Shown one piece after another: positions 18,096-24,837 of a DNA stretch of 64,000 nucleotides. Source of the DNA: Leptolyngbya sp. Cla-17 (lineage in GTDB: Bacteria; Cyanobacteriota; Cyanobacteriia; Leptolyngbyales; Leptolyngbyaceae); contig NZ_JAEVYN010000001.1 in assembly GCF_016807185.1 (NCBI RefSeq), positions 1,486,781 to 1,550,780 of the forward strand, read 5' to 3'. The translations under genes and the position numbers were made by a program. The notes beneath the pieces were generated by a model. The model had not been told where the DNA came from, ran no database searches, and was given only the letters and a program-made list of their open reading frames with translations. Positions within the stretch are counted from its first letter, which is position 1; each line of letters starts with the position of its first letter.

Positions 18096-18301
18096 GCGTA
18101 AAACCGGACTTCGCTATGATGACAACGCTACAACTTCGAGCGTATGTTTTGGAGCATCGCGATGAAGATGAACCCTTACAAGCCTATCTTGATAGACGGC
18201 GTTCTGAGAATCCTAATTCACGGGTTTATAAAGCTGAAGATGACGTGACTGAAGCGATCGCAGATTATTTGAAAAGCAAAAGACAGCAAGAGGCTTCCTG
18301 A
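18092..18301 (+). CDS. DUF6887-like small protein (second gene of a pair)
   Basis: Starting at ATG 18092 with GGAGG 6 bp upstream, this 69-residue protein is acidic to basic and helical. It has LRAYVLEHRDEDEPLQAYLD and ends in a charged helix DYLKSKRQQEAS. This is the pattern of the DUF6887 family, usually found next to DUF6888 in cyanobacteria. The 4-bp overlap with the upstream gene shows co-translation. No nuclease or DNA-binding motif is evident. It is the last intact gene before the MITE and IS1 insertions. Confidence 0.72.
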   Translation: MSVKPDFAMMTTLQLRAYVLEHRDEDEPLQAYLDRRRSENPNSRVYKAEDDVTEAIADYLKSKRQQEAS

Positions 18302-18435
18302 AAACGTTCGTGGTCAGCAATTGAAAGTATCTTCATAAATCCAACTGGCGGTTTGCAGTAGTCTTCCGCCTCAACGTTGTTATGTTGCGGATTGTTAAGA
18401 TCACAAGTTGCTTTTAACACATTAGTAGTCTCGTA

Positions 18436-18533
18436 TTATAGCGGTTCTTCGTCGGATGAGGTACAGATAAGACGACACAGGGTAAGGGTTTAAGCCTCTA
18501 GTTTGTACCTTACGGGAACCGAAAACGCTATAA
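18436..18533. mobile_element. MITE of about 98 bp with long terminal inverted repeats
   Basis: The left end TTATAGCGGTTCTTCG and the complement of the right end TTATAGCGTTTTCGGTT begin alike, and both continue to GGTACA. This gives imperfect inverted repeats of about 30 bp around a 38-bp core. There is no coding capacity. TA dinucleotides at the tips suggest an IS630/Tc1-mariner-type parent. The right tip overlaps the end of the disrupted gene and supplies its TAG stop codon. Confidence 0.7.
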
Positions 18534-18736
18534 TTCTCCATCACTAAGCTCAATCTGTGCGGCTAGATAAACTTGATCAATACTTGTGGGTGTTCCAATA
18601 CTTTGAATTACCTCACTTAAAACTTTCACTGAAACGTTCAAAACTTTTGTGTGTGGCTCCAAAATCAAAATTTTGAGGCAATCACGATAGTTGCTAAATT
18701 TTGGAACTGAATTTTCAATCAGCTTCAACATTTGAG

Positions 18737-18751
18737 CTTTTATTATTGGCA
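18737..18751. repeat. 15-bp target-site duplication, left copy
   Basis: CTTTTATTATTGGCA directly precedes the left end of IS1. An identical copy follows the right end at 19595-19609. The perfect match indicates that the insertion is simple and fairly recent. Confidence 0.92.
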
Positions 18752-18815
18752 GGTAGTGGACTAGACCTGTAGAAACAGGTAACAATCAAAAGGGTAGTTG
18801 TCTGGAGACTTGAAT

Positions 18816-19106
18816 ATGGTGCTTGAACCGATTCTTTGCCCAACCTGCGGAAGTAACGATGTCGTCAAGCATGGTCAATCAGGTGAAGGCAAGCAACGCT
18901 ACAAATGTCGCAACTCCCAATGTTCTCGCTCTACTTTTATTCGCGACTATCGGTATCGTGGATACCTCCCAGAAGTGAAACGGCAAATTGCAGATATGGC
19001 AGTCAACGGGAGTGGGATTCGAGATACCGCCCGTGTTCTCAAGATTAGCCGCACAACGGTGATTGAAACGCTAAAAAAAAGACCGTCACCTCAAAGCAAT
19101 CAATGA
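18816..19106 (+). CDS. insA: IS1 InsA: zinc-finger and HTH DNA-binding protein
   Basis: This 96-residue product (ATG 18816; an upstream ATG at 18798 is also in frame) has a zinc-ribbon CPTCGSNDVVKHG...RYKCRNSQC typical of IS1 InsA. A helix-turn-helix follows (GSGIRDTARVLKISRTTVIETL). Alone, InsA represses transposition. Its last codons run over AAAAAAAA at 19073-19080, where a -1 frameshift would yield the InsAB' transposase. Confidence 0.9.
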   Translation: MVLEPILCPTCGSNDVVKHGQSGEGKQRYKCRNSQCSRSTFIRDYRYRGYLPEVKRQIADMAVNGSGIRDTARVLKISRTTVIETLKKRPSPQSNQ

Positions 19107-19113
19107 AGCTCGT

Positions 19114-19566
19114 TTGGCAGAACTTGAACCGACTCAAACGATAGTGAAACTGTGCCAGTGGGAAGATCTGGAGGCTGAAGCTGACGAAATGTGGAGTTAC
19201 GTCGGTTCAAAGAAACAGCAACGGTGGTTGTGGCACGCCATTGACCATCAGACGGGTGAAGTGTTGGCGTATGTGTTGTCTCATCATCAAGACAGTGCTT
19301 TCTTGGCACTCAAAGCGTTGTTAGAACCCTTTGGGATTATGCAGTTCTACACCGATGCTTGGGGTGCTTATGAAAGACACCTCGATCCAAGTCTACACAG
19401 GGTGGGTAAACGCCATACTCAGAAGATTGAGCGCAAGCATCTGACCTTACGCACCCGAATTAAACGGTTGGCTCGCAAAACCATTTGCTTTTCCAAATCC
19501 ATCTGGTTGCATGATGTCGTCATTGGATTGTTCATCAACCGCTATGAGTTTGGCTTAAATGTTTAG
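19114..19566 (+). CDS. insB: IS1 InsB: catalytic part of the transposase (made by frameshift)
   Basis: The frame is open from the A8 slippery run at 19073-19080 to 19566, so the listed TTG start is nominal. It has the IS1 DDE catalytic core: EADEMWSYVGSK with the first Asp, FYTDAWGAYERHL with the second, and the conserved ERKHLTLRTRIKRLARKT block with the Glu and basic residues. The C-terminus HDVVIGLFINRYEFG is typical. The fusion with InsA is the active enzyme. Confidence 0.9.
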   Translation: MAELEPTQTIVKLCQWEDLEAEADEMWSYVGSKKQQRWLWHAIDHQTGEVLAYVLSHHQDSAFLALKALLEPFGIMQFYTDAWGAYERHLDPSLHRVGKRHTQKIERKHLTLRTRIKRLARKTICFSKSIWLHDVVIGLFINRYEFGLNV

Positions 19567-19594
19567 ATTTATTCCACAGGTCTAGTCCATTACC

Positions 19595-19609
19595 CTTTTA
19601 TTATTGGCA
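19595..19609. repeat. 15-bp target-site duplication, right copy
   Basis: This is an exact copy of CTTTTATTATTGGCA at 18737-18751, bordering the right end of IS1. Reading across it on the minus strand gives the PIIK residues of the disrupted gene. Confidence 0.92.
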
Positions 19610-20932
19610 TTGCATTACCCAGTTGGTGGCTGTCATAAAAGTATGACGACGTTTTCAGTCGAATACCCACACCAAAATCTATCGGACTGTCTTCTCGATC
19701 CATCTCGGATAGTTCAAAAAAGCTCCAAGGAACAAGATCATCTGAATAAATTCCTTGTGCATTCTTAATCTCATATTCATGTTCAATTACTGCACTTGCT
19801 ATCTCGTCAGCCAATTTAATGATTTCTTTTTTACTGGCTGGCATATCTACATCTTTAATCTCAAGAATGTACAGACTATCAGAGAAAGTATCGACTACTT
19901 TTTCTAGAAAAATATTGTTGAATTGATGCCAGAGCTGATGCTCCCTAATATGGCTTGGAGGAAATGCAAAAACTTTACGCTCAATCACCATTTTTGCATC
20001 ACCGTCGCAAAGCAAAACTTCTGGTTCTGGACTTGTACGATTATCGTTTTCGGGAAAAGATTTGAGAATGTAATTTGTATGGTGCGTGGAATTATAACTA
20101 TCTACAAAGCCTTTGAGATTCAACCACTCATTCTGATTGCTAGGTGGAAGACATCTAAACGACAGTAAAAAATCAGCTTCATCCATTAGACTTCCTGCAC
20201 GAATAGTAAAAGAGTGTGCCAGTTGAGATCGCGTCGTTGCACAATCATATAGCAGGCAAAGAGCCAGTGCAGGAGGAATCGTCATGTCGTACCGAGAGAT
20301 CGAGTTTCTTTCAGATGGTGAGTTCAAACGCTTATGTGGGGTGAGCCGTAAAACATGCAGTGCAATGGTCGAGGTGGTAGGCCCTGCACTAGACCGACGA
20401 GGACGCAAGGGCGGTCAAGCCAAACTGAGCGTGGAAGACCAACTGTTGGTGGCATTGGAATACTGGCGAGAGTATCGCAGCCAGTTTCATATCGGGGTGA
20501 GTTGGGGATTGCATGAGACCACGGTTGGGCGAATTGTGCGAAAAGTGGAAGACCTTTTGGTCAAATGTGGCAAGTTCCGGCTACCGAGCCAACGCCAGTT
20601 GTACCAACCCGGTTGGGAGTGGAAGGTGATGATGGTCGATGTCGGGGAGATAGAAATCGAGCGCCCTAAAAAAAACAGAAACGCTACTACAGCGGCAAAC
20701 AAAAATGTCACACCCTGAAAGCGCAAGTGGTGGCGGAGTTTGACACCGGGCAAATCATTTGTACCGCAGTGGATATAGGTAGAACGCACGACTTCAAACT
20801 GCTTAAGCAAAGTCGTTTACCGTTTGTTTCTTCGCAGTTGTGTTTAGCAGACCGAGGCTATCAAGGCTTTGCCAAACTTCATGCTGGCGCTTGTACCCCA
20901 ACCAAAAAGCCTCGCAAGCAGCTATTATAGCA

Positions 20933-21427
20933 CTACGAAAGTACGTTAGGACAGTTCTTAAACGCGGCATCGACACAATCCCGAAAGTTGTCAAATTCAT
21001 CCCACCGTTGCCGCATCCAGTTTTTGAGCACAAACCACCAACGCTCAATCTTGTTCAAGTCAGGAGAATAGGTCGGCAGATACCAGATCTCACATCCTGC
21101 TTCAGCCACCAGTTCAGTGATGTATTGAGAGCGATGAAAACTGGCATTGTCAATCACAATGACATCACCGGGTTGCAATTGAGGTAACAGACATTGCTCT
21201 AACCAGATTTCGAATAAGTCTCGGTTGCACGAACCTTCAAAGGTTAGTGGAGCAATCAGCTTTCCTTGACAGAGTGCGGCAATCCAACTGACGCGCTCAG
21301 TTCGTTTACCCGATTTGAGCGCGTGGAAGCGTTGCCCAACCTTGCAGTAGCCGTAGGCATAGTCCTCTCGGTTATCAATGCCTGCTTCATCAACGTACAC
21401 CACTTGAGCCGTTGGTTTTGTCTTCAA
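20933..21427 (-). CDS. IS630 transposase, DDE catalytic part (second frame)
   Basis: This 164-residue frame has the IS630 DDE domain: VVYVDEAGIDN with the first Asp, DVIVIDNASFHRS with the second, and YSPDLNKIERWWFVLKNWMR with the Glu region. The frame is open upstream of its nominal start through YGYQERDDLKRQEFEERLK to the A8 run. It is therefore normally made as a fusion with the upstream frame by frameshifting. The stop lies 5 bp inside the left inverted repeat. Confidence 0.9.
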   Translation of the reverse strand: MKTKPTAQVVYVDEAGIDNREDYAYGYCKVGQRFHALKSGKRTERVSWIAALCQGKLIAPLTFEGSCNRDLFEIWLEQCLLPQLQPGDVIVIDNASFHRSQYITELVAEAGCEIWYLPTYSPDLNKIERWWFVLKNWMRQRWDEFDNFRDCVDAAFKNCPNVLS

Positions 21428-21816
21428 GCGTTCCTCAAACTCTTGACGCTTGAGGTCATCGCGTTCTTGATAGCCGTAGGTCTTTTTTTTCGACTTAATC
21501 CAAGTTTACCTAACGCATCACTGATGTTTTGCTGACTCACCCCGTCTCCCCACAACTTCGCCATTTCCCCTTGGCTCTTGCCGCCATGCTCTCGGACAAA
21601 CTCACGAAACCGTTGCCAATCTGTGATTTTATGTCTACATCCCTGCTGATAGTGAGTAATCGCTCGGCACTCTCCTGTTTGCTCTTTTCGCTTCAGCCAC
21701 AGGTCGAGGGTGTTACGACTGATGTTGAACATCTGACTCACATGACTTTTGCCTTCTCCGCGCTCAACTGCCGCGATCGCTTTTTGGCGAAGGTCATCGC
21801 TGTAGGGTCCTGGCAT
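21424..21816 (-). CDS. IS630 transposase, HTH DNA-binding part (first frame)
   Basis: From ATG 21816 this 130-residue product has two helix-turn-helix regions (YSDDLRQKAIAAVERGEGKSH and SQQNISDALGKLGLSRKK), as in the N-terminal half of IS630 transposases. It reaches AAAAAAAA on the minus strand (21490-21483), where slippage would join it to the DDE frame. Its stop overlaps the nominal start of the second frame. Confidence 0.88.
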   Translation of the reverse strand: MPGPYSDDLRQKAIAAVERGEGKSHVSQMFNISRNTLDLWLKRKEQTGECRAITHYQQGCRHKITDWQRFREFVREHGGKSQGEMAKLWGDGVSQQNISDALGKLGLSRKKRPTAIKNAMTSSVKSLRNA

Positions 21817-22080
21817 GGGCAATTTCTCTATGCACTCTCATCCCTATGATATGTCCTAGCACTGATTTGTAGCGCTATACCAAAGGAAGAAAAGCAGCAT
21901 AACCGAGCCTTAGCACGACTGCGGGTGCGAGTTGAACATGTGATTCGCCGCTTCAAGATCTTCTGCATCTTCTCAGGGCGTTATCGTAATCGTAGAAGGC
22001 GGTTTGGCTTACGCTTAAATATCATTGCTGGCTTGTTGAATTACGAACTGACACAGGCCTCATGATTTATGCAGGAGACA

Positions 22081-22304
22081 TCATGAGCGATTGCTCACAC
22101 CCTGGGATGAAAGTGGTAACGTCAGATGAACTGGTTTAGAGGTCGAATTGGAACTAGTGCCAATCAGCCTGAGCAGGAGACTGACCGTACCCGCCCTTGG
22201 GACACCCATTTGTGCATTTCGCCGACTGCGAGACAGCACGCAAAGCAGGATCAATTAACGACATGGCGGGTGAACCAGCTTAACCCTAATCAAGGAGAAG
22301 CCTG
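22081..22304 (+). ncRNA. IS110 left-end leader; candidate bridge RNA region
   Basis: A 224-bp non-coding stretch precedes the IS110 recombinase. IS110-group elements are known to encode a structured bridge RNA in the non-coding end next to the recombinase, with loops that pair to target and donor DNA. The stretch is GC-rich with several short self-complementary segments (for example TTGGGACACCCATT and GACTGCGAGACAGC areas). I did not fold it, so the RNA is inferred from family knowledge and position. Confidence 0.4.
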
Positions 22305-23633
22305 ATGCAAGTCACCCATGAGCGCTGCGCTGGAATTGATGTTCACAAAAAGACGGTCGTGGTCTGTTGCTTAAGTTTGGATATGAATGGGAAACCGCAG
22401 CGCGAAACCCGCACCTACGGTACGACCATCCGCGAGTTGTTAAATCTGTGCGACTGGCTATCGAGTAGCGAGATCACGCACATTGCCATGGAAAGTACAG
22501 GGGAATATTGGAAACCCGTGTACAACGTATTGGAGAGCAGCTTTGAGGTGATAGTCGTGAACTCGCATCACTTCAAGCAAGTACCTGGACGCAAAACCGA
22601 TGTCAAAGATGCCGAGTGGTTAGCCGAGCTACTGAGCTATGGACTCGTCCGTGGCAGTTTTATTCCACCCCTGCCCCAACGTGATTTGCGCGACTTGACC
22701 CGCCAGCGCACGACGCTGATTCGCGAACGCGCGAGTGTCATCAATCGCCTGCAAAAAGTGTTGGAATGGGCAAATCTGAAGCTGGCATCGGTGGTCAGTG
22801 ACATCGGGGGAGTCTCGTCGCGCGCCATACTCAAAGCACTGGTGGCAGGAGTTGAAGACCCAGAAGCCCTCGCTGAACTTGCCAGAGGACGCATGCGATC
22901 CAAGCAAGCCGAACTGATTGCAGCGCTCTCGGGTCGAGTGCGGGACCATCATCGGTTCTTGATCCAAATGCATCTCGACCATCTAGAGTTTCTCGACCGC
23001 CAGCTCAAACCGTTTGACGCGCGAATCGAGCAGTTGATTGAGCAGCACATGCCTCCGGTCGAAGTCCTCGTTCCGGCGGCTGAATCCAAGCCTCAGACAG
23101 ATTCTTCCTCTGACCTGCCGTTGGCGTGGCAGCAAGCGATGCCGTTGCTCGACAGCATTCCGGGAATCGCCCGTCACAGTGCTCAACTGCTGCTGGCAGA
23201 AATCGGGAGTGATATGCGACGCTTTCCCAGCGCCGCGCATCTGTGTAAGTGGGCTGGGGTTTGTCCGGGCAATCATGAGAGTGCGGGCAAACAATACTCT
23301 GGCAAAACTCCACCCGCAAATCGCTGGTTGCGAAGCATCTTGGTACAAATGGCAAATGCTGCTGTGCGCTGCAAAGCCTCCCATTTTGCTACGGTCTATC
23401 GCCGACTTGCGTCCCGTCGGGGACACAAACGCGCCATTGTTGCCGTCGCCCACCGCCTGTTGATTGCGGTCTATCACATCCTCAAACAACACCAACCCTA
23501 CCGCGACTACCGCACTACCGATTCGGGGCAACGCACCCAACACCAACTGCTCCAAACCTTGCAGCACCGGATAGAGCGGTTGGGATATCAGGTTCAATTA
23601 ACGCCCCTTACCGCCCCTCAACCACCGAGCTAG
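22305..23633 (+). CDS. IS110-family RuvC-like (DEDD) recombinase
   Basis: The 442-residue protein starts at ATG 22305 with AAGGAGAA upstream. The RuvC-like N-terminal domain has GIDVHKKTVVVC (first Asp), IAMESTGEYWKPV (Glu) and KTDVKDAEWLAELL (Asp-x-x-Asp). The C-terminal Tnp_20 domain has LLDSIPGIARHSAQLLLAEI and WAGVCPGNHESAGK, the latter containing the candidate serine nucleophile. Unlike DDE transposases, this family uses an RNA-guided serine recombination. The gene appears intact. Confidence 0.95.
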   Translation: MQVTHERCAGIDVHKKTVVVCCLSLDMNGKPQRETRTYGTTIRELLNLCDWLSSSEITHIAMESTGEYWKPVYNVLESSFEVIVVNSHHFKQVPGRKTDVKDAEWLAELLSYGLVRGSFIPPLPQRDLRDLTRQRTTLIRERASVINRLQKVLEWANLKLASVVSDIGGVSSRAILKALVAGVEDPEALAELARGRMRSKQAELIAALSGRVRDHHRFLIQMHLDHLEFLDRQLKPFDARIEQLIEQHMPPVEVLVPAAESKPQTDSSSDLPLAWQQAMPLLDSIPGIARHSAQLLLAEIGSDMRRFPSAAHLCKWAGVCPGNHESAGKQYSGKTPPANRWLRSILVQMANAAVRCKASHFATVYRRLASRRGHKRAIVAVAHRLLIAVYHILKQHQPYRDYRTTDSGQRTQHQLLQTLQHRIERLGYQVQLTPLTAPQPPS

Positions 23634-23722
23634 TCCTCTATTTTCAAAGCAGGTCTATTTAGAAAATTCCTACGTGCTTACCATAAGAGTACACAATTAG
23701 CACTAAGCACCGCATAAGCAGC

Positions 23723-23797
23723 CTATTTTGATAGACGGGTAGAAACTCTGCCACAAGTTGTAATCGCTATCTAACGTTAACCATCTAGTTTTTGATA
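23723..23797 (+). repeat. Decayed repeat, copy 1
   Basis: About 75 bp share roughly two thirds of their bases with 24646-24722, in the same direction. Reading frame remnants match at VETLPQV here and VELLPQV in copy 2. This copy has stops soon after. Likely the tail of an old mobile-element or duplicated gene. Confidence 0.5.
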
Positions 23798-23877
23798 CAG
23801 TCGTGGTTCGTAGCGATCGCCGCTACATCTTCTCTATCTGTAAAAGCTGGGGAAAGAGATCCAAAGCTATTGGTTCA

Positions 23878-24210
23878 CTAAGATAAAGCAAGCAGCGACA
23901 AATTCTTATCTTCATAAAATAATTTGATCGCGTTAAAATCTCGACGCAACAAATTTTCAACTTGTAATGTCGAACAGTTTCCAAGGCGAAGCCAAATAAC
24001 TTTTGGTGGATTTCCAAATACTAAGCTCAGGTCGTGCATGTCCGCGTCTTTCGAGACAATCATCAAATCATTGTCTTTTGCATAATCCCAAACTACTGGG
24101 TCGACCGTTGCTTCCATGCCTACATCTCGAACGTGAAGCGAATTTGGGAAAAGATCACTTAAACGATTCGGCAACTTAGGCGACAAGTTTTCATCGAGAA
24201 GTAATCTCAT
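23878..24210 (-). CDS. DUF5615 PIN-like toxin of a toxin-antitoxin pair
   Basis: This 110-residue protein begins MRLLLDENLSPKL, the first acidic cluster of the DUF5615 (Mut7-C-like/PIN-like) fold. It continues with DNDLMIVSKDADMHDL, which carries the further conserved Asp residues expected to bind metal, and KVIWLRLGN. Such proteins are predicted RNases. Its ATG overlaps the stop of the upstream DUF433 gene by 4 bp, the standard layout in cyanobacteria. It appears complete at the usual length. Confidence 0.9.
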   Translation of the reverse strand: MRLLLDENLSPKLPNRLSDLFPNSLHVRDVGMEATVDPVVWDYAKDNDLMIVSKDADMHDLSLVFGNPPKVIWLRLGNCSTLQVENLLRRDFNAIKLFYEDKNLSLLALS

Positions 24211-24437
24211 GTGGGTAATGGAGCTGTCATAAACCGACGCTCACGGTCAGCGGCATAAGCAATGCAGGCCTTTAAATCTTCTCGCGTCAGATCAGGAAAG
24301 TCGTCGAGAATTTCTACTTCGGTCATCTCGGAAGCCAGGTACTCAAGCACTTCATAAACCGTAATTCGCAAGCCACGTACACAAGGTTTACCACCGCGTT
24401 TATTGGGTTCGATCGTGATGTAGTTTCGGTAGTTCAT
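24207..24437 (-). CDS. DUF433 antitoxin
   Basis: The 76-residue protein has the DUF433 pattern: ITIEPNKRGGKPCVRGLRITVYEVLEYL (winged-helix-like; quoted in parts IEPNKRGGKPCVRGLRI and TVYEVLEYL), then ILDDFPDLTREDLKACIAYA. DUF433 proteins are the predicted DNA-binding antitoxins of DUF5615 toxins and probably repress their own promoter. It is the first gene of the pair, with a 4-bp overlap. The pair sits between two copies of a decayed repeat. Confidence 0.9.
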   Translation of the reverse strand: MNYRNYITIEPNKRGGKPCVRGLRITVYEVLEYLASEMTEVEILDDFPDLTREDLKACIAYAADRERRFMTAPLPT

Positions 24438-24549
24438 CGTTTAAATTATCGTCATTGTGTTCTTGACCTTTGCAAACTCTCAGATTATGGCTGCGGATCT
24501 GGCTCTGCATCAGCACCAACAGATGGCCTGCATAACAGCTCAATATACT

Positions 24550-24600
24550 GAAAATTTTCGCATAACACCCTCAATTAGGGACTTATGCAGAAAATTTCTT
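24550..24600. repeat. Long imperfect hairpin
   Basis: GAAAATTTTCGCATAA on the left pairs with TTATGCAGAAAATTTC on the right, extended inward by CCCT/AGGG around a 5-nt loop. This gives about 22 paired bases. It may be two fused insertion-sequence tips, a tiny MITE, or a terminator-like element. Confidence 0.6.
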
Positions 24601-24645
24601 GTAACAAGCTCAACCTAAGTAGACGAGGGTTTGTTGCGTTGTGGG

Positions 24646-24722
24646 CTGTTTTAGTGAATGGGTAGAACTTTTGCCGCAAGTTACCACGCTCGCCAGTAAG
24701 GCTAATCATCTAGCGCTTAATA
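24646..24722 (+). repeat. Decayed repeat, copy 2
   Basis: This is homologous to 23723-23797 in the same direction. It is better preserved here as an open frame (FSEWVELLPQVTTLASK). Together the two copies flank the DUF433/DUF5615 pair. Confidence 0.5.
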
Positions 24723-24837
24723 AGCCGGGGGTTGATAGAGAAGCGTAATCGCCAATCAACATATGCCGTAGTTGTGTCAGGTCTTTGTAATAGGATTAAA
24801 GGCGTTGGTGCAAGCGGCTGTAGATTGAGTTGAGCAT

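Larger units (their letters stand above)
18752..19594 (+). mobile_element. IS1-family insertion sequence, 843 bp
   Basis: The ends are GGTAGTGGACTAGACCTGT (left) and the complement of ACAGGTCTAGTCCATTACC (right), inverted repeats of 19 bp with one mismatch. A 15-bp direct repeat flanks the element, longer than the 8-9 bp most usual for IS1 but within the known spread. It carries insA and insB joined by an A8 slippery run. It interrupts the 266-codon gene on the other strand. Both ends and ORFs appear intact, so it may still be active. Confidence 0.93.
18528..20186 (-). pseudogene. 266-codon gene split by IS1; possible PD-(D/E)XK nuclease-like protein
   Basis: The minus strand carries one gene in two pieces. 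The N-terminal piece runs from ATG 20186 to the IS1 right end near 19595; the C-terminal piece runs from about 18736 to TAG 18528. Removing IS1 and one copy of its 15-bp duplication joins them exactly in frame (801 nt, 266 aa). The peptide NAMPIIK leads directly into AQMLKLIENS. The N-terminal half has PEPEVLLCDGDAKMVIERK, which looks like the E/D...E-x-K core of restriction-endonuclease folds; that is inference only. The gene is AT-rich. Its ATG lies about 3 bp from the IS5-like element, so the native 5' end may be lost. Confidence 0.8.
20928..21877 (-). mobile_element. IS630-family insertion sequence, 950 bp, nested in the IS5-like element
   Basis: The ends are TAGCACTACGAAAG (left) and the complement TAGCGCTACAAATC (right); both continue to TAGGACA, giving imperfect inverted repeats of about 26 bp. 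The target TA is duplicated at 20926-20927 and 21878-21879, as expected of IS630/Tc1-mariner elements. It encodes a two-frame transposase on the minus strand. Its insertion came after that of the IS5-like host. Confidence 0.92.
20284..22065 (+). pseudogene. IS5-family transposase, two-frame and split by IS630
   Basis: Frame A (20284-20718) starts MSYREIEFLSDGEFKRL and holds the N-terminal HTH part and the first catalytic Asp (MMVDVGEIEIERP). At AAAAAAAA (20668-20675) a -1 shift leads into KKKQKRYYSGKQKCHT. That frame carries the second Asp (LADRGYQGFAKLH), and stops at 20930 inside the IS630 end. After IS630, from 21880, the frame resumes with PKEEKQHNRALARLRVRVEH, contains the catalytic Glu (VEHVIRRFKI), and stops at 22065. 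Removing IS630 plus one TA restores the frame. The copy is inactive as it stands. Confidence 0.88.
20189..22080 (+). mobile_element. IS5-family element interrupted by an IS630 insertion
   Basis: A two-frame IS5-type transposase spans this region. Without the 950-bp IS630 and one TA, the element would be about 940 bp. Candidate termini are CTTCCTGCACGAAT on the left (about 20191) and the complement TCTCCTGCATAAAT on the right (about 22078), an imperfect inverted repeat. I could not find a matching target duplication, so exact ends are uncertain by a few bases and one flank may be rearranged. The element lies between the disrupted 266-codon gene and the IS110 leader. Confidence 0.75.
22081..23700 (+). 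mobile_element. IS110-family element (ends approximate)
   Basis: This comprises an intact DEDD-type recombinase gene with a 224-bp non-coding leader and a short right end. IS110 elements lack clear terminal inverted repeats and often lack target duplications, so the borders cannot be set from one copy. The left border abuts the right end of the IS5-like element, suggesting insertion at or beside that end. The right border lies somewhere after 23633, before the decayed repeat near 23723. Confidence 0.75.
24438..24837. other. 400-bp gap with hairpin and decayed repeat
   Basis: This divergent gap contains a long hairpin at about 24550-24600 and the second decayed repeat at 24646-24722. The frame ending VELLPQVTTLASKANHLAL and stopping near 24750 is the 3' remnant of a lost gene. 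No complete gene is present. Confidence 0.6.

Noticed and set aside
22983..23597. 204-codon minus-strand frame within the IS110 recombinase
   Set aside because: It is antisense to a complete recombinase frame with all catalytic motifs; long shadows are common in GC-rich IS genes.
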